A stretch of DNA of 41,654 nt from an uncultured Collinsella sp. (GTDB lineage Bacteria > Actinomycetota > Coriobacteriia > Coriobacteriales > Coriobacteriaceae), in the NCBI GenBank assembly GCA_959019945.1, contig CAUEQD010000016.1, forward strand, positions 1-41,654, read 5' to 3'. The translations under genes were made by a program, and so were the position numbers. The notes under the pieces were generated by a model. It was not told where the DNA came from, did no database searches, and worked only from the letters and a program-made list of their open reading frames with translations. Shown one piece after another: positions 34,102-40,953 of the stretch (positions within the stretch are counted from its first letter, which is position 1; each line of letters starts with the position of its first letter).

Positions 34102-34722
34102 TTAACTCAGCATTTTGGCGAGCATGCCGATGCCGACGCCCACCAGTCCGCCGGCGATGGCGCCGATGATGATCTGCACCGCGTTGCGCGTGCCCTTGAC
34201 CCAAGGGTTCATCTCGCGCTCACGGCGCCCCTCGAGCGTGTCGCGATCGACCTGCTCGCCGCGGCTAAACGCCAACACCTCGCGGTACGTGACGAGGTCG
34301 TGCTGCTTCTTCATGCGTTCCATATACACGAACGCCACGAGCATCACGACGAGCGCCACGGCGGCAAACGCCGCGGTGGGCGCGATGTGCATGCCCCAGC
34401 CCCATTCGAACTGGAACGCCGCCCACGCGCTCAGCACCAAAAACACGACCGCGCTCACGACCGTGATTGTGGAGAGGGCGTTGTACTTCTTGACCGCTTC
34501 GTTCATTACCTGTGCCATGGTTTCCACATCTCCTTTGATGAGGGAGTCCACGGTCACCCCGAACACGTTGGAAAGCAGCAGCAGGCTCTGGACATCCGGA
34601 TACGTACGGCCGCACTCCCAGTTGCTGATGGTCTGGCGCGACACGTAGATGCGCTCCGCCAGATCGTCTTGGGACAGTCCGAGCTCCGTGCGATGCTCCT
34701 TGATGTGCGAGCCCAGCTCCAT
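34102..34722 (-). CDS. Membrane-anchored XRE family regulator, 206 residues
   Basis: This paralogue of the gene at 32831-33451 has the same length. XRE domain at residues 4-60 (GLSQDDLAERIYVSRQTISNWE), membrane segments at about 86-104, 113-133 and 180-203, and between the last two the shared segment HDLVTYREVLAF. I chose ATG 34722 with AGGGAG upstream; the in-frame upstream start at 34770 has none. Two imperfect 20-bp direct repeats at 34796 and 34840 lie upstream and could be its own binding sites. Likely function is envelope-linked transcriptional control, but this is inferred. Confidence 0.85.
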   Translation of the reverse strand: MELGSHIKEHRTELGLSQDDLAERIYVSRQTISNWECGRTYPDVQSLLLLSNVFGVTVDSLIKGDVETMAQVMNEAVKKYNALSTITVVSAVVFLVLSAWAAFQFEWGWGMHIAPTAAFAAVALVVMLVAFVYMERMKKQHDLVTYREVLAFSRGEQVDRDTLEGRREREMNPWVKGTRNAVQIIIGAIAGGLVGVGIGMLAKMLS

Positions 34723-34795
34723 GCGTTTGCTCCCTAGAGGGTCGGGGTGACCCCTGTCGAGAGCCACCATGTCATTGACGCGAGCATCGTACCAT

Positions 34796-34859
34796 CAAAG
34801 GTCTTTATATTTGACCCCCACGGGGCATAATCGAGCTGTCAAAAGGCTTTATATACGAC
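34796..34859. repeat. Direct repeats upstream of XRE regulator
   Basis: CAAAGGTCTTTATATTTGAC (34796-34815) and CAAAAGGCTTTATATACGAC (34840-34859) match at 16 of 20 positions, 44 bp apart, about four helical turns. The placement 75-137 bp upstream of the regulator start suggests paired regulator sites. Confidence 0.5.
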
Positions 34860-34877
34860 ATCTAGCTGGGAAAAGAA

Positions 34878-34909
34878 CGGTCCCCAAAGGCGGATGCCTC
34901 CGGGGACCG
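34878..34909 (-). terminator. Terminator of the SPFH-RHH operon
   Basis: CGGTCCCC pairs with GGGGACCG (plus-strand 34878-34885 and 34902-34909), with an inner AGGC/GCCT pair, followed on the reverse strand by TTCTTTT. Confidence 0.8.
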
Positions 34910-34953
34910 GTTGGTGCGTATAGAGGGGGCGAGCTTGCTTTGGGTTGGTGTTG

Positions 34954-35048
34954 GCCCCGCCGCTCGGCTCGACTTTGGAGCGGCGGGGCTCAGCTCTGCC
35001 TCGGCGCTGGCGGGGCAGAGCGCGGCTTTGCCCCGACGTCGGCCGCGC
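34954..35048. other. Three tandem GC-rich hairpins downstream of the RHH gene
   Basis: Stems at 34954-34965/34978-34989 (12 bp, perfect), 34993-35000/35014-35021 (8 bp, perfect) and 35020-35026/35042-35048 (7 bp) lie between the RHH stop and the terminator. No convincing ORF fills the area. This is a structured 3' untranslated region that could be stable or a small RNA source. Confidence 0.5.
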
Positions 35049-35068
35049 CCGAGCCCTGTCTTCCTGGC

Positions 35069-35260
35069 TTAGCCCTCCTCGCCTTTGGGCGCGTCCTTGG
35101 ACGAGGGCTCTTTCTTCGGCAGCCTTCCCGCGCGTTTGAGGGCGTCTCGCAAGATCCATTCCACCTGACCGTTGGCGCTGCGCATCTCATCGTCCGCCCA
35201 GCGTTGGACGGCCTCCCAGATAGCGGGGTCTATACGGAGTGGATACTGCTTGCGTGCCAT
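35069..35260 (-). CDS. Ribbon-helix-helix (Arc-like) protein
   Basis: This 63-residue protein begins MARKQYPLRIDPAIWEAVQRWADDEMRS (cited by the core YPLRIDPAIWEAV), a short beta strand and two helices typical of ribbon-helix-helix DNA-binding proteins, followed by NGQVEWILRDALKRAG and a basic/acidic tail. It lies 64 bp downstream of the SPFH gene on the same strand, so both should share the promoter at 36458-36486. Similar pairs of SPFH proteins and small Arc-like proteins are common in Firmicutes and actinobacteria. It may regulate its own operon; no toxin partner is evident. Confidence 0.8.
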   Translation of the reverse strand: MARKQYPLRIDPAIWEAVQRWADDEMRSANGQVEWILRDALKRAGRLPKKEPSSKDAPKGEEG

Positions 35261-35324
35261 GACGTGCCTTCTTGTCGAATGTGCAATTCTGCACCCGTCC
35301 CCAAATTACTCATTGGTGTTGGGG

Positions 35325-36344
35325 TTAGTACAGCGAGCCTGCGTTGAGCACCGGGTGCGCCTCGGATTCACCGCAGAGCACCACCATGAGGTTGCTGGCC
35401 ATCTGCGCCTTGCGCTCGTCGTCGAGCTCGATGGTGCCGCCGGCAGCCATCTCCTTCACGGCCATGTCGACCATGGAGACCGCGCCCTCGACGATCTTCT
35501 TGCGTGCGGCGATGACGGCCTCCGCCTGCTGGCGGCGCAGCATCGCCTGGGCGATCTCGGGGGAGTAGGCAAGATGGGTGAGGCGGGCGTCGTCGACCTC
35601 CACGCCGGCGGGTGCCAGGCGCATCGCGAGCTCGCGGCGCAGGGCTTCGGAGACCTCTTCCACATTGGCGCGCAGCGTGATGGCGCCGGCGGCATCGGAC
35701 TCGTCCTCCAGGTGGTCGTAGGCGTACACGCTCGCCACGTGGCGCAGCGCCGTCTCGGCCTGCATGGCGACATAGCTCTGGTAGTCGTCGACGTCGAAGA
35801 GCGCCTTGGCGGTATCGGCGACGTGCCACACCACGACGGTTGCGATCTCGATGGGGTTGCCCATTTTGTCGTTGACCTTCAGGCGCTCGCCATTCAGGGT
35901 GCGCACGCGGGTGGAGATGGTGGTGGGGTTGCCCTTGGCGGCCTTCTGCGCCGCGGCCTTGGCGGCCTTGGAATCGCTCATCTCGAGCTCGATCATCTCG
36001 CCGATCCCGGCCGATCCGCCCATGCTCTTGCTAAAGAACGGGTTGGCCCAGAAGAAGCCCTCGTCGCGGACGGTGCCCACGTACTTGCCGAACAGGATGC
36101 ACACGCGCGCCTGGCCGGGCTGCAGCGAGAAGAATCCGTTGAGTGGGATGAACCACAGGCAAAACGCGAGGATGCTGAGGCCGAGCCCCCATCCGTAGAC
36201 TGCGGGCGCGTCGACGCCGTCGGGCGTGCTCGCGAGCCCGATGGTGCTCCAGATAAAGAGGCCGATGATGGCGATGAGCGCCACCGCCACGGCGACGAGC
36301 ATGCCGTAGCCCGACTTGGCCTTGAGTTGCTTTTCCACGCTCAT
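35325..36344 (-). CDS. SPFH (stomatin/band 7) domain membrane protein
   Basis: This 339-residue protein has two N-terminal membrane segments at about residues 13-33 and 49-67, and then an SPFH domain: FFSLQPGQARVCILFGKYVGTVRDEGFFWANPF (cited by its core QARVCILFGKYVG), an Ala-rich insert near 130-150, the VNDKMGNPIEIATVVVW strand, and a helical region rich in Ala and Glu near 250-310. Members organise membrane microdomains and proteases; a specific function cannot be read. A GAAAGGAA ribosome site precedes ATG 36344. The RHH gene follows. Confidence 0.88.
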   Translation of the reverse strand: MSVEKQLKAKSGYGMLVAVAVALIAIIGLFIWSTIGLASTPDGVDAPAVYGWGLGLSILAFCLWFIPLNGFFSLQPGQARVCILFGKYVGTVRDEGFFWANPFFSKSMGGSAGIGEMIELEMSDSKAAKAAAQKAAKGNPTTISTRVRTLNGERLKVNDKMGNPIEIATVVVWHVADTAKALFDVDDYQSYVAMQAETALRHVASVYAYDHLEDESDAAGAITLRANVEEVSEALRRELAMRLAPAGVEVDDARLTHLAYSPEIAQAMLRRQQAEAVIAARKKIVEGAVSMVDMAVKEMAAGGTIELDDERKAQMASNLMVVLCGESEAHPVLNAGSLY

Positions 36345-36457
36345 TGTGAGTTCCTTTCACGACTGCGCCGGCGTTTGCGTGACGTCCCCGGCGCCGCGCT
36401 CCAGATTGCGATGGGGAGGAGGCGAGTCCCCGAGCAGTCCGTGCGGCTGCTGATTGC

Positions 36458-36486
36458 ATTGTGATATCACATTGAGACCAAGTCAA
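36458..36486 (-). promoter_or_regulatory. SPFH promoter overlapped by a perfect palindrome
   Basis: On the reverse strand TTGACT (36481-36486) and CACAAT (36458-36463) are 17 bp apart. TGTGATATCACA, a perfect 12-bp palindrome at 36460-36471, covers the spacer and -10, a classic repressor position. The downstream RHH protein is one candidate to bind it. Confidence 0.65.
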
Positions 36487-36562
36487 GGAGAATCGGATGC
36501 CGTCTCTCATGGCATAAGTGGTTCGGGGTGCCCGGCATCTACGCTCCGTAGAGGTCTTCCTG

Positions 36563-36591
36563 TTGCATCTTGGCTCGCAAGTCCCTATAAT
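36563..36591 (+). promoter_or_regulatory. Promoter of the Mef-like efflux operon
   Basis: A perfect TATAAT at 36586-36591 lies 17 bp from TTGCAT at 36563-36568. It predicts a transcript with a leader of about 140 nt before the MFS start. Confidence 0.7.
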
Positions 36592-36645
36592 AGCCCCACT
36601 CACGGCTGAAGGTTTACCTCGAGATTTGGAAAGGGGAGCTGCACC

Positions 36646-36675
36646 ATGCTTGCTTCCATGAGGATTTGGCTCTAG
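36646..36675 (+). CDS. Nine-residue leader peptide before the MFS efflux gene
   Basis: ATG 36646 follows the ribosome site AAAGGGGAG at about 7 nt and encodes MLASMRIWL, ending at TAG 36673-36675. The peptide resembles the macrolide-inducible leader of mef(A), recalled as MTASMRLR, in position and in the SMR core. It is followed by a perfect 7-bp hairpin (CGGTCGC 36679-36685 with GCGACCG 36690-36696). Inference: drug-stalled ribosomes on this peptide control the efflux gene. Confidence 0.75.
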   Translation: MLASMRIWL

Positions 36676-36678
36676 CCA

Positions 36679-36725
36679 CGGTCGCGTGAGCGACCGGTAC
36701 TTCGCTGCATACCACCGATCGCATC
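36679..36725 (+). promoter_or_regulatory. Candidate attenuator with alternative hairpins
   Basis: Hairpin 1 pairs CGGTCGC (36679-36685) with GCGACCG (36690-36696). The GCGACCGGTA of its right arm can instead pair with TACCACCGATCGC downstream (about 36713-36725), forming a competing stem near the MFS ribosome site AAAGGA. The competition supports attenuation, although the T tract is absent, so translation control may be used. Confidence 0.5.
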
Positions 36726-36738
36726 AAAGGATTATTCC

Positions 36739-37989
36739 ATGACACAACCGAATCCCTGCGCTTCTTGGAAGCGCTCGCTCGCCATCGTCTGGATCGGCGA
36801 GTTCTTCTCCGTGCTCACGAGCTCCATTCTGCAGATGGGTCTCATCTGGCACGTCACCCTCACCACCGGCTCCGCGAGCGCCCTGTCGTTCGTGAGCCTG
36901 GCGGCCTTCTTGCCCATGGCGCTCCTCGGCGCCTTCGCGGGCACCATCGTGGACCGCACGTCCATCAAGCGTCTCATGATCGGCGCCGATCTCTTCATCG
37001 CGGCCGTGAGCCTCACGCTTGTCTTCGGCTCGCTTCGGGGCGACCTCTCTGTCGCCGTTGTGGCGGCGGTGCTGTTCGTCCGTGCGCTGGGCAGCACGCT
37101 CCATACGCCCGCCTTCAACGCACTCACACCGCTCATCGCCCCGCCCGAGGTGCTCGGCAAGCTGGCGGGCATGCTGCAGTTCATGCAGTCGGGTAGCTAT
37201 ATCATCGGCAACGCCATCGCCGCGGCGGTCTACCCGGCGTTTGGTCTGACTTTCATGATCGCGCTCGATGTCGCCGGCGCGGTGCTCGCGAGCATCGCGG
37301 TGGCGACCTCCGGCATCAAGACGCCGGCGCCCGAGCGCCATACGCCCGAGGAGAACGCCGAGGCGTCGCACCGCGCGGTGCGGGCCTTCCTATTGGAGAC
37401 GGCCAACGGGTACCGCGAGCTCAAACGCCATCACGGTCTGTTCGCCATGCTCTGGATCGGCTTCGCCTTCTCGGTCCTGTTCTCGCCCATATCCGCGCTG
37501 TTCCCGCTCATGGTGTTCGACCATTTTGGGGGTACCACTACGCAGTCGGCTATCGCGGAGATCGCGTTCTCGGTCGGCATGATCGCGGCGAGCGGCTGGA
37601 TCGGGGCGACGGGTGGCCTTAAGAACCGCGCGCTTTCGTGCACGCTGGCCATCGGCCTCTTCGGAGCGGGCACGCTCGCGGGCGGCCTCGTGCCCCCTTC
37701 CGCGCTCGTTGTGTTTTTGGGGCTTACGTTCGCGATGGGGGTCTCGAGTCCGCTGTACAGCGCGCCGCAGATGGCGCTCATGCAGGAGCGCGTCGATCCC
37801 GAGTGCATGGGCCGCGTCTTCGGCCTGTACGGAGCGGTCTGCAGCTGGGCCATGCCCGTGGGGCTCGTCGCATCGACCTTGTTCGCGGACGCCATCGGCG
37901 TAAGCGCGTGTTTCGTGCTCATCGGTGCTGCAATGGTGATCCTAGCAGGCATCACCTGGGCGATCCCGAGCATCCGCAAGATTGGGTAG
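36739..37989 (+). CDS. MFS efflux protein resembling Mef(A) macrolide transporters
   Basis: This 416-residue protein has 12 predicted membrane segments. Sequence in the first half follows Mef(A)-type macrolide efflux pumps: TSSILQMGLIWHVTLTTGSA, the conserved cytoplasmic loop AGTIVDRTSIKRLMIGAD, and LGSTLHTPAFNALTPLIAP. The second half has VDPECMGRVFGLYGAVCSWAMPVGL, also seen in Mef proteins. Proton-driven export of a macrolide or similar drug is the likely role; exact substrates are unknown. A leader peptide and hairpins precede it, and a strong terminator follows. The whole is a stand-alone resistance-type gene. Confidence 0.85.
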   Translation: MTQPNPCASWKRSLAIVWIGEFFSVLTSSILQMGLIWHVTLTTGSASALSFVSLAAFLPMALLGAFAGTIVDRTSIKRLMIGADLFIAAVSLTLVFGSLRGDLSVAVVAAVLFVRALGSTLHTPAFNALTPLIAPPEVLGKLAGMLQFMQSGSYIIGNAIAAAVYPAFGLTFMIALDVAGAVLASIAVATSGIKTPAPERHTPEENAEASHRAVRAFLLETANGYRELKRHHGLFAMLWIGFAFSVLFSPISALFPLMVFDHFGGTTTQSAIAEIAFSVGMIAASGWIGATGGLKNRALSCTLAIGLFGAGTLAGGLVPPSALVVFLGLTFAMGVSSPLYSAPQMALMQERVDPECMGRVFGLYGAVCSWAMPVGLVASTLFADAIGVSACFVLIGAAMVILAGITWAIPSIRKIG

Positions 37990-38044
37990 CGCTCTGGCGG
38001 AGTGCGTTTCGTTTCGGACGGCTCGTAGGGTCGCTGCGACGTGA

Positions 38045-38091
38045 AGGGTGGTCGACGGTGCGCCTGCGAGGGCGCCGTCGACCACCCTTTT
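38045..38091 (+). terminator. Terminator after the MFS gene
   Basis: A 14-bp near-perfect stem (38045-38058 with 38075-38088), extended by GCGCC/GGCGC inside, runs into TTTT. Confidence 0.95.
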
Positions 38092-38246
38092 GTTTAATTC
38101 GTCTGGCCCGGCGCCGATCATCATCTGTTCGCCGGGCGATTGCGATGCCGCCGCTTGCCGATACGCGGCTCCTTACGTTGTGCGCATCCCATCGTTCTGG
38201 CAGCGTTTCCTGCAGTTAATCTCCAGAGCCCGAGGCGGTGGCCCCT

Positions 38247-39342
38247 ATGAGTAATCTGCTCGAATCCATTCTGCGCGTCGGTATGACCGTGTTCATCGTC
38301 GGCCCGCTCACTGCATGGGTCGCCCGCCGCGGCGCGCGCGAGCGCAGCGAGGCAACGGACAGCCTCGATTGCTTCACGGTGCGCATGCCCGCAGCCATCC
38401 GCACGATCATCGCCTGCTGCGCCGTCGCGTTCGAACTGCTCATGCTGGGTGTCTACGTCTGGCAGGGCGTCTCGCTGGGCGAGTGGGACCACGAACTTGT
38501 GTGGTTCGGTCATGCCATGGCGCTCGCGGGTATGGCTATCTGGGCCTTGCTGAGCATCCCGCGTATCGACGTGGACGGTGGGCGCATTCTCTCGCGTAAC
38601 GCCTTCGGCATCCGCAAGGAGACGACGTTTGGCAACATCACCCGTGCAACGCTTCACGCGCAGATGATGAGGATCGACCTGTTCGAGGGCGACCGGAAGT
38701 TCTGCTCGATAAGCCTCGAGGGGGTGTGCTCGCTCAACCTCCTCGCCCGTCTGGAGGAAGAGGGCATCGAAGTCTCGGACGCCGTCGACGGTCCCATGAC
38801 CAAGGCGGGCCTGTGTTGGTCTGCCATCAAGCCGTTGACGATTGTTTTCAACGGCATGGCCCTCGTCTTCTCGCTCGTCCTCGCCTTCATGGCGGTCTTC
38901 ACCGACGAGGGTGCGCGCCTGCTCGTGCTCATCCCGTTCCTGTTCCTGTTCATAGGGGGGTTCCTGCCCCTGCTCATGCTCGGCATGCCGGCCCGCGGCA
39001 TCCTCGAGATCGGCAGGCAGGAGCGCGCGCTCGGTTTCTCCTTCTCCGAGGAGATGGCAAGCCGAGGTGCCACGGGTACTTCGCTTGTCGATGACGATTG
39101 GTTCATCGAGATCAGCAACGCCCGCGTCGTGGCGTTTCGCCGCGATTACCTCAAGAAGATCACGGCGCACGAGAACAGCGAGAGCGGCGACCGCTGCACG
39201 GTGACCACGAGGGGTGGTCGCAAAATCAAGGTGTATGCAAGCGGGCAGCACGCTCGAGGACCTGCGCACGTGGTTCAAACAGGGTGCCAAGGTCAGAAGC
39301 ACACTCGACCGCGCGGGGGACGCACTCGAGGCGACCGTTTGA
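38247..39342 (+). pseudogene. Membrane protein with two PH-like regions, frameshifted near 3' end
   Basis: The frame from ATG 38247 encodes membrane segments near residues 7-24, 54-78 and 85-105, a soluble region (RIDVDGGRILSRNAFGIRK) that looks like a bacterial PH-like fold, two further membrane segments around 200-250, and a second soluble domain. Near 39250 one extra base shifts the frame: the other frame carries STLEDLRTWFKQGAKV and a normal stop at 39342, whereas the original frame runs on as Arg-rich shadow into the MGMT gene to 39581. Gene function is unknown. Either the shift is real or it is a sequencing error. Confidence 0.6.
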
Positions 39343-39372
39343 TTGGGTTGCCTGCCAAGGATCCAAAACGGG

Positions 39373-39397
39373 AAGGGGCGCTGTCGGCGCCCCTTGT
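39373..39397. terminator. Bidirectional terminator between the membrane gene and MGMT
   Basis: AAGGGGCGC (39373-39381) pairs perfectly with GCGCCCCTT (39387-39395) between two convergent genes. Neither side has a long T tract. Confidence 0.75.
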
Positions 39398-39729
39398 CAT
39401 ACCAGGCCCGCTGGCCAGCGAGAGGCCTGCAGGTCGACATGTCCGTTGGCGAGGAAGGCAACGCCTTCGTCCTCGAGCAGTGTGCGCTGCGCCTCGGGCC
39501 CACCGAAGGCGAACCCCTCCGCGAGGCGTCCGTCGGCGAATACGATGCGATGACAGGGGATGGTGCCGGGTTCCGGATTGACGTGCAGGGCGTATCCCAC
39601 GTATCGGGCTCGACGGGGCTCACCAACGAGCTTGGCGATCTGACCATATGTGGCAACCATGCCGCAGGGCACCTGGCGTACCATGTCGTATACGCGGTTG
39701 AAGAATCCGTCGGTGTCCCGGTCTGCCAT
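39397..39729 (-). CDS. MGMT-type DNA alkyltransferase domain protein
   Basis: This 110-residue protein is the C-terminal DNA-binding and active-site domain of methylated-DNA-protein-cysteine methyltransferases, alone. It contains VYDMVRQVPCGMVATYGQIAKLVG, the AR(Y)VGYALHVNP helix-turn-helix, and the alkyl-acceptor motif IPCHRIV with the Cys present. It is short like the alkyltransferase-like (ATL) proteins but unlike them keeps the Cys. ATG 39729 is supported by GAGGGCGG; an in-frame start at 39768 has no such site. Function: repair or flagging of O6-alkylguanine. Confidence 0.88.
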   Translation of the reverse strand: MADRDTDGFFNRVYDMVRQVPCGMVATYGQIAKLVGEPRRARYVGYALHVNPEPGTIPCHRIVFADGRLAEGFAFGGPEAQRTLLEDEGVAFLANGHVDLQASRWPAGLV

Positions 39730-39768
39730 GCCGCCCTCACTTTCAATCGATATCGCCATTGTAGTCAA

Positions 39769-39800
39769 GAAAGGCGCCCCACATGCGCGGGGCGCCTTTC
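39769..39800 (-). terminator. Terminator after the HAD gene
   Basis: A perfect 12-bp stem (GAAAGGCGCCCC 39769-39780 with its complement 39789-39800) follows the HAD stop. The region 39801-39953 is AT-rich and holds no convincing gene. Confidence 0.85.
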
Positions 39801-39953
39801 CAAAGAGGTGTTGCGCGAGGGGAGGGAAGGCGCAACGTTCGTGTCGAAGGTCTTTAATTCGCCTGTGCCTTTATTAAGTTAACTATAGCTAATTCTCTGA
39901 GACCCAAGTCGTAGACCGACGAGCACACAGCCTCTCCATAAGTTAATCAAGGG

Positions 39954-40817
39954 TTACAAATAGAAAGACACAGTGACATGTGGTCGTTGGGGTTCAAGGA
40001 ATCGCTCGATGAGTTCGGAGAACGCACCCTCAGTCCCAGCCGTTTCAAGGACGACATCGCAATACGGCCGCACGTCGTCGGTGACATTCGCCACGCCGAC
40101 GCCCAGTCCCGCCGCCTTGATCATGGAGAGGTCGTTTGCGGAATCACCAACGGCGATGACCTCGGACATCGGAATTCCCAGCATATCGGCAAGGCGCGTG
40201 AGCCCCGTCCCTTTGTCAACGCCTGCGGGCATGAGTTCGAGGTAGCGCTTGGAGGAGAAGGTGATGTCAACGCCGAGTCGCTCGGCCATCGGCGCGAGCT
40301 TGCGGCCCAATTCCTGCAGCTCATCGAAGTCCCAGTCGACGTACAGGATCTTCACGATGCCACGGCCTTCAAGGAATGAGAGGTCGGGATGGTCAGATCC
40401 GCGAAAATGAGTGACCCCGGTGATCGATTCCAGATAGTCGCGCTCCCGTGTGGGTGCGTCATTCACGAACACGTGGCCGTCGGCGACGTTGACGTGCATG
40501 CAGAGTCCGAGTTCGAGCCCCTTTGCATAGATCGCGTTCGCGCATTCGTTGGAAAGGCCGCAGGTGGTGAGCGGGGTGGGGTCTCCCACGCGGTTGATGA
40601 AGCCGCCGTTATAGGAGAGCACATAGCCGTCTTCGATCAGCTCGCGGGCCTCCCCCGAGAAGTTGTCCATGATAGAGGAATACCATCGCCCGCTCGAAGG
40701 GACGAACAGCACACCGAGCTCCCTCATGCGTTTGAGTGCTCGGAGATTGGACGCCGGGATGGCGTGGTCGGCATCGAGAAACGTCTCATCCATATCGCTG
40801 GCAACAAGTCGGTACAT
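39954..40817 (-). CDS. HAD superfamily (Cof-type) phosphatase
   Basis: This 287-residue hydrolase has motif I ASDMDETFLD, motif II FVPSSGRW, motif III Lys in GVDKGTG and motif IV AVGDSANDLSM, the Cof-type set. The cap domain lies between about residues 80 and 190. Its substrate is unknown. I chose ATG 40817 with GGGGGA upstream; an in-frame ATG at 40829 is also possible. It is a distant homologue of the enzyme at 22877-23704. Confidence 0.88.
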   Translation of the reverse strand: MYRLVASDMDETFLDADHAIPASNLRALKRMRELGVLFVPSSGRWYSSIMDNFSGEARELIEDGYVLSYNGGFINRVGDPTPLTTCGLSNECANAIYAKGLELGLCMHVNVADGHVFVNDAPTRERDYLESITGVTHFRGSDHPDLSFLEGRGIVKILYVDWDFDELQELGRKLAPMAERLGVDITFSSKRYLELMPAGVDKGTGLTRLADMLGIPMSEVIAVGDSANDLSMIKAAGLGVGVANVTDDVRPYCDVVLETAGTEGAFSELIERFLEPQRPHVTVSFYL

Positions 40818-40836
40818 GCAATCCCCCATACAACGT

Positions 40837-40871
40837 AAAAAACGAGGCGGGCTTATTATCGCCCACCTCGT
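40837..40871 (-). terminator. Terminator after trpS
   Basis: On the reverse strand ACGAGGTGGGC pairs with GCCCGCCTCGT with one wobble, followed by six T residues. Confidence 0.93.
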
Positions 40872-40953
40872 AAGACCTTGGCTATGTCGAAGGCGTGGAC
40901 ACGTGAAGATGGCCCATTCGCGTGTCGCGGCGCGTTTCCGCGAGCCGGATGGC

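Noticed and set aside
34839..35159. Reverse-strand frame of 106 codons after the RHH gene
   Set aside because: Arg/Gly/Pro-rich translation of stacked GC hairpins overlapping the RHH gene and the terminator; no ribosome site.
39343..39581. C-terminal extension of the membrane protein frame
   Set aside because: Arg/Pro/Ala-rich antisense of the MGMT gene; the alternative frame has a natural C-terminus ending at 39342.
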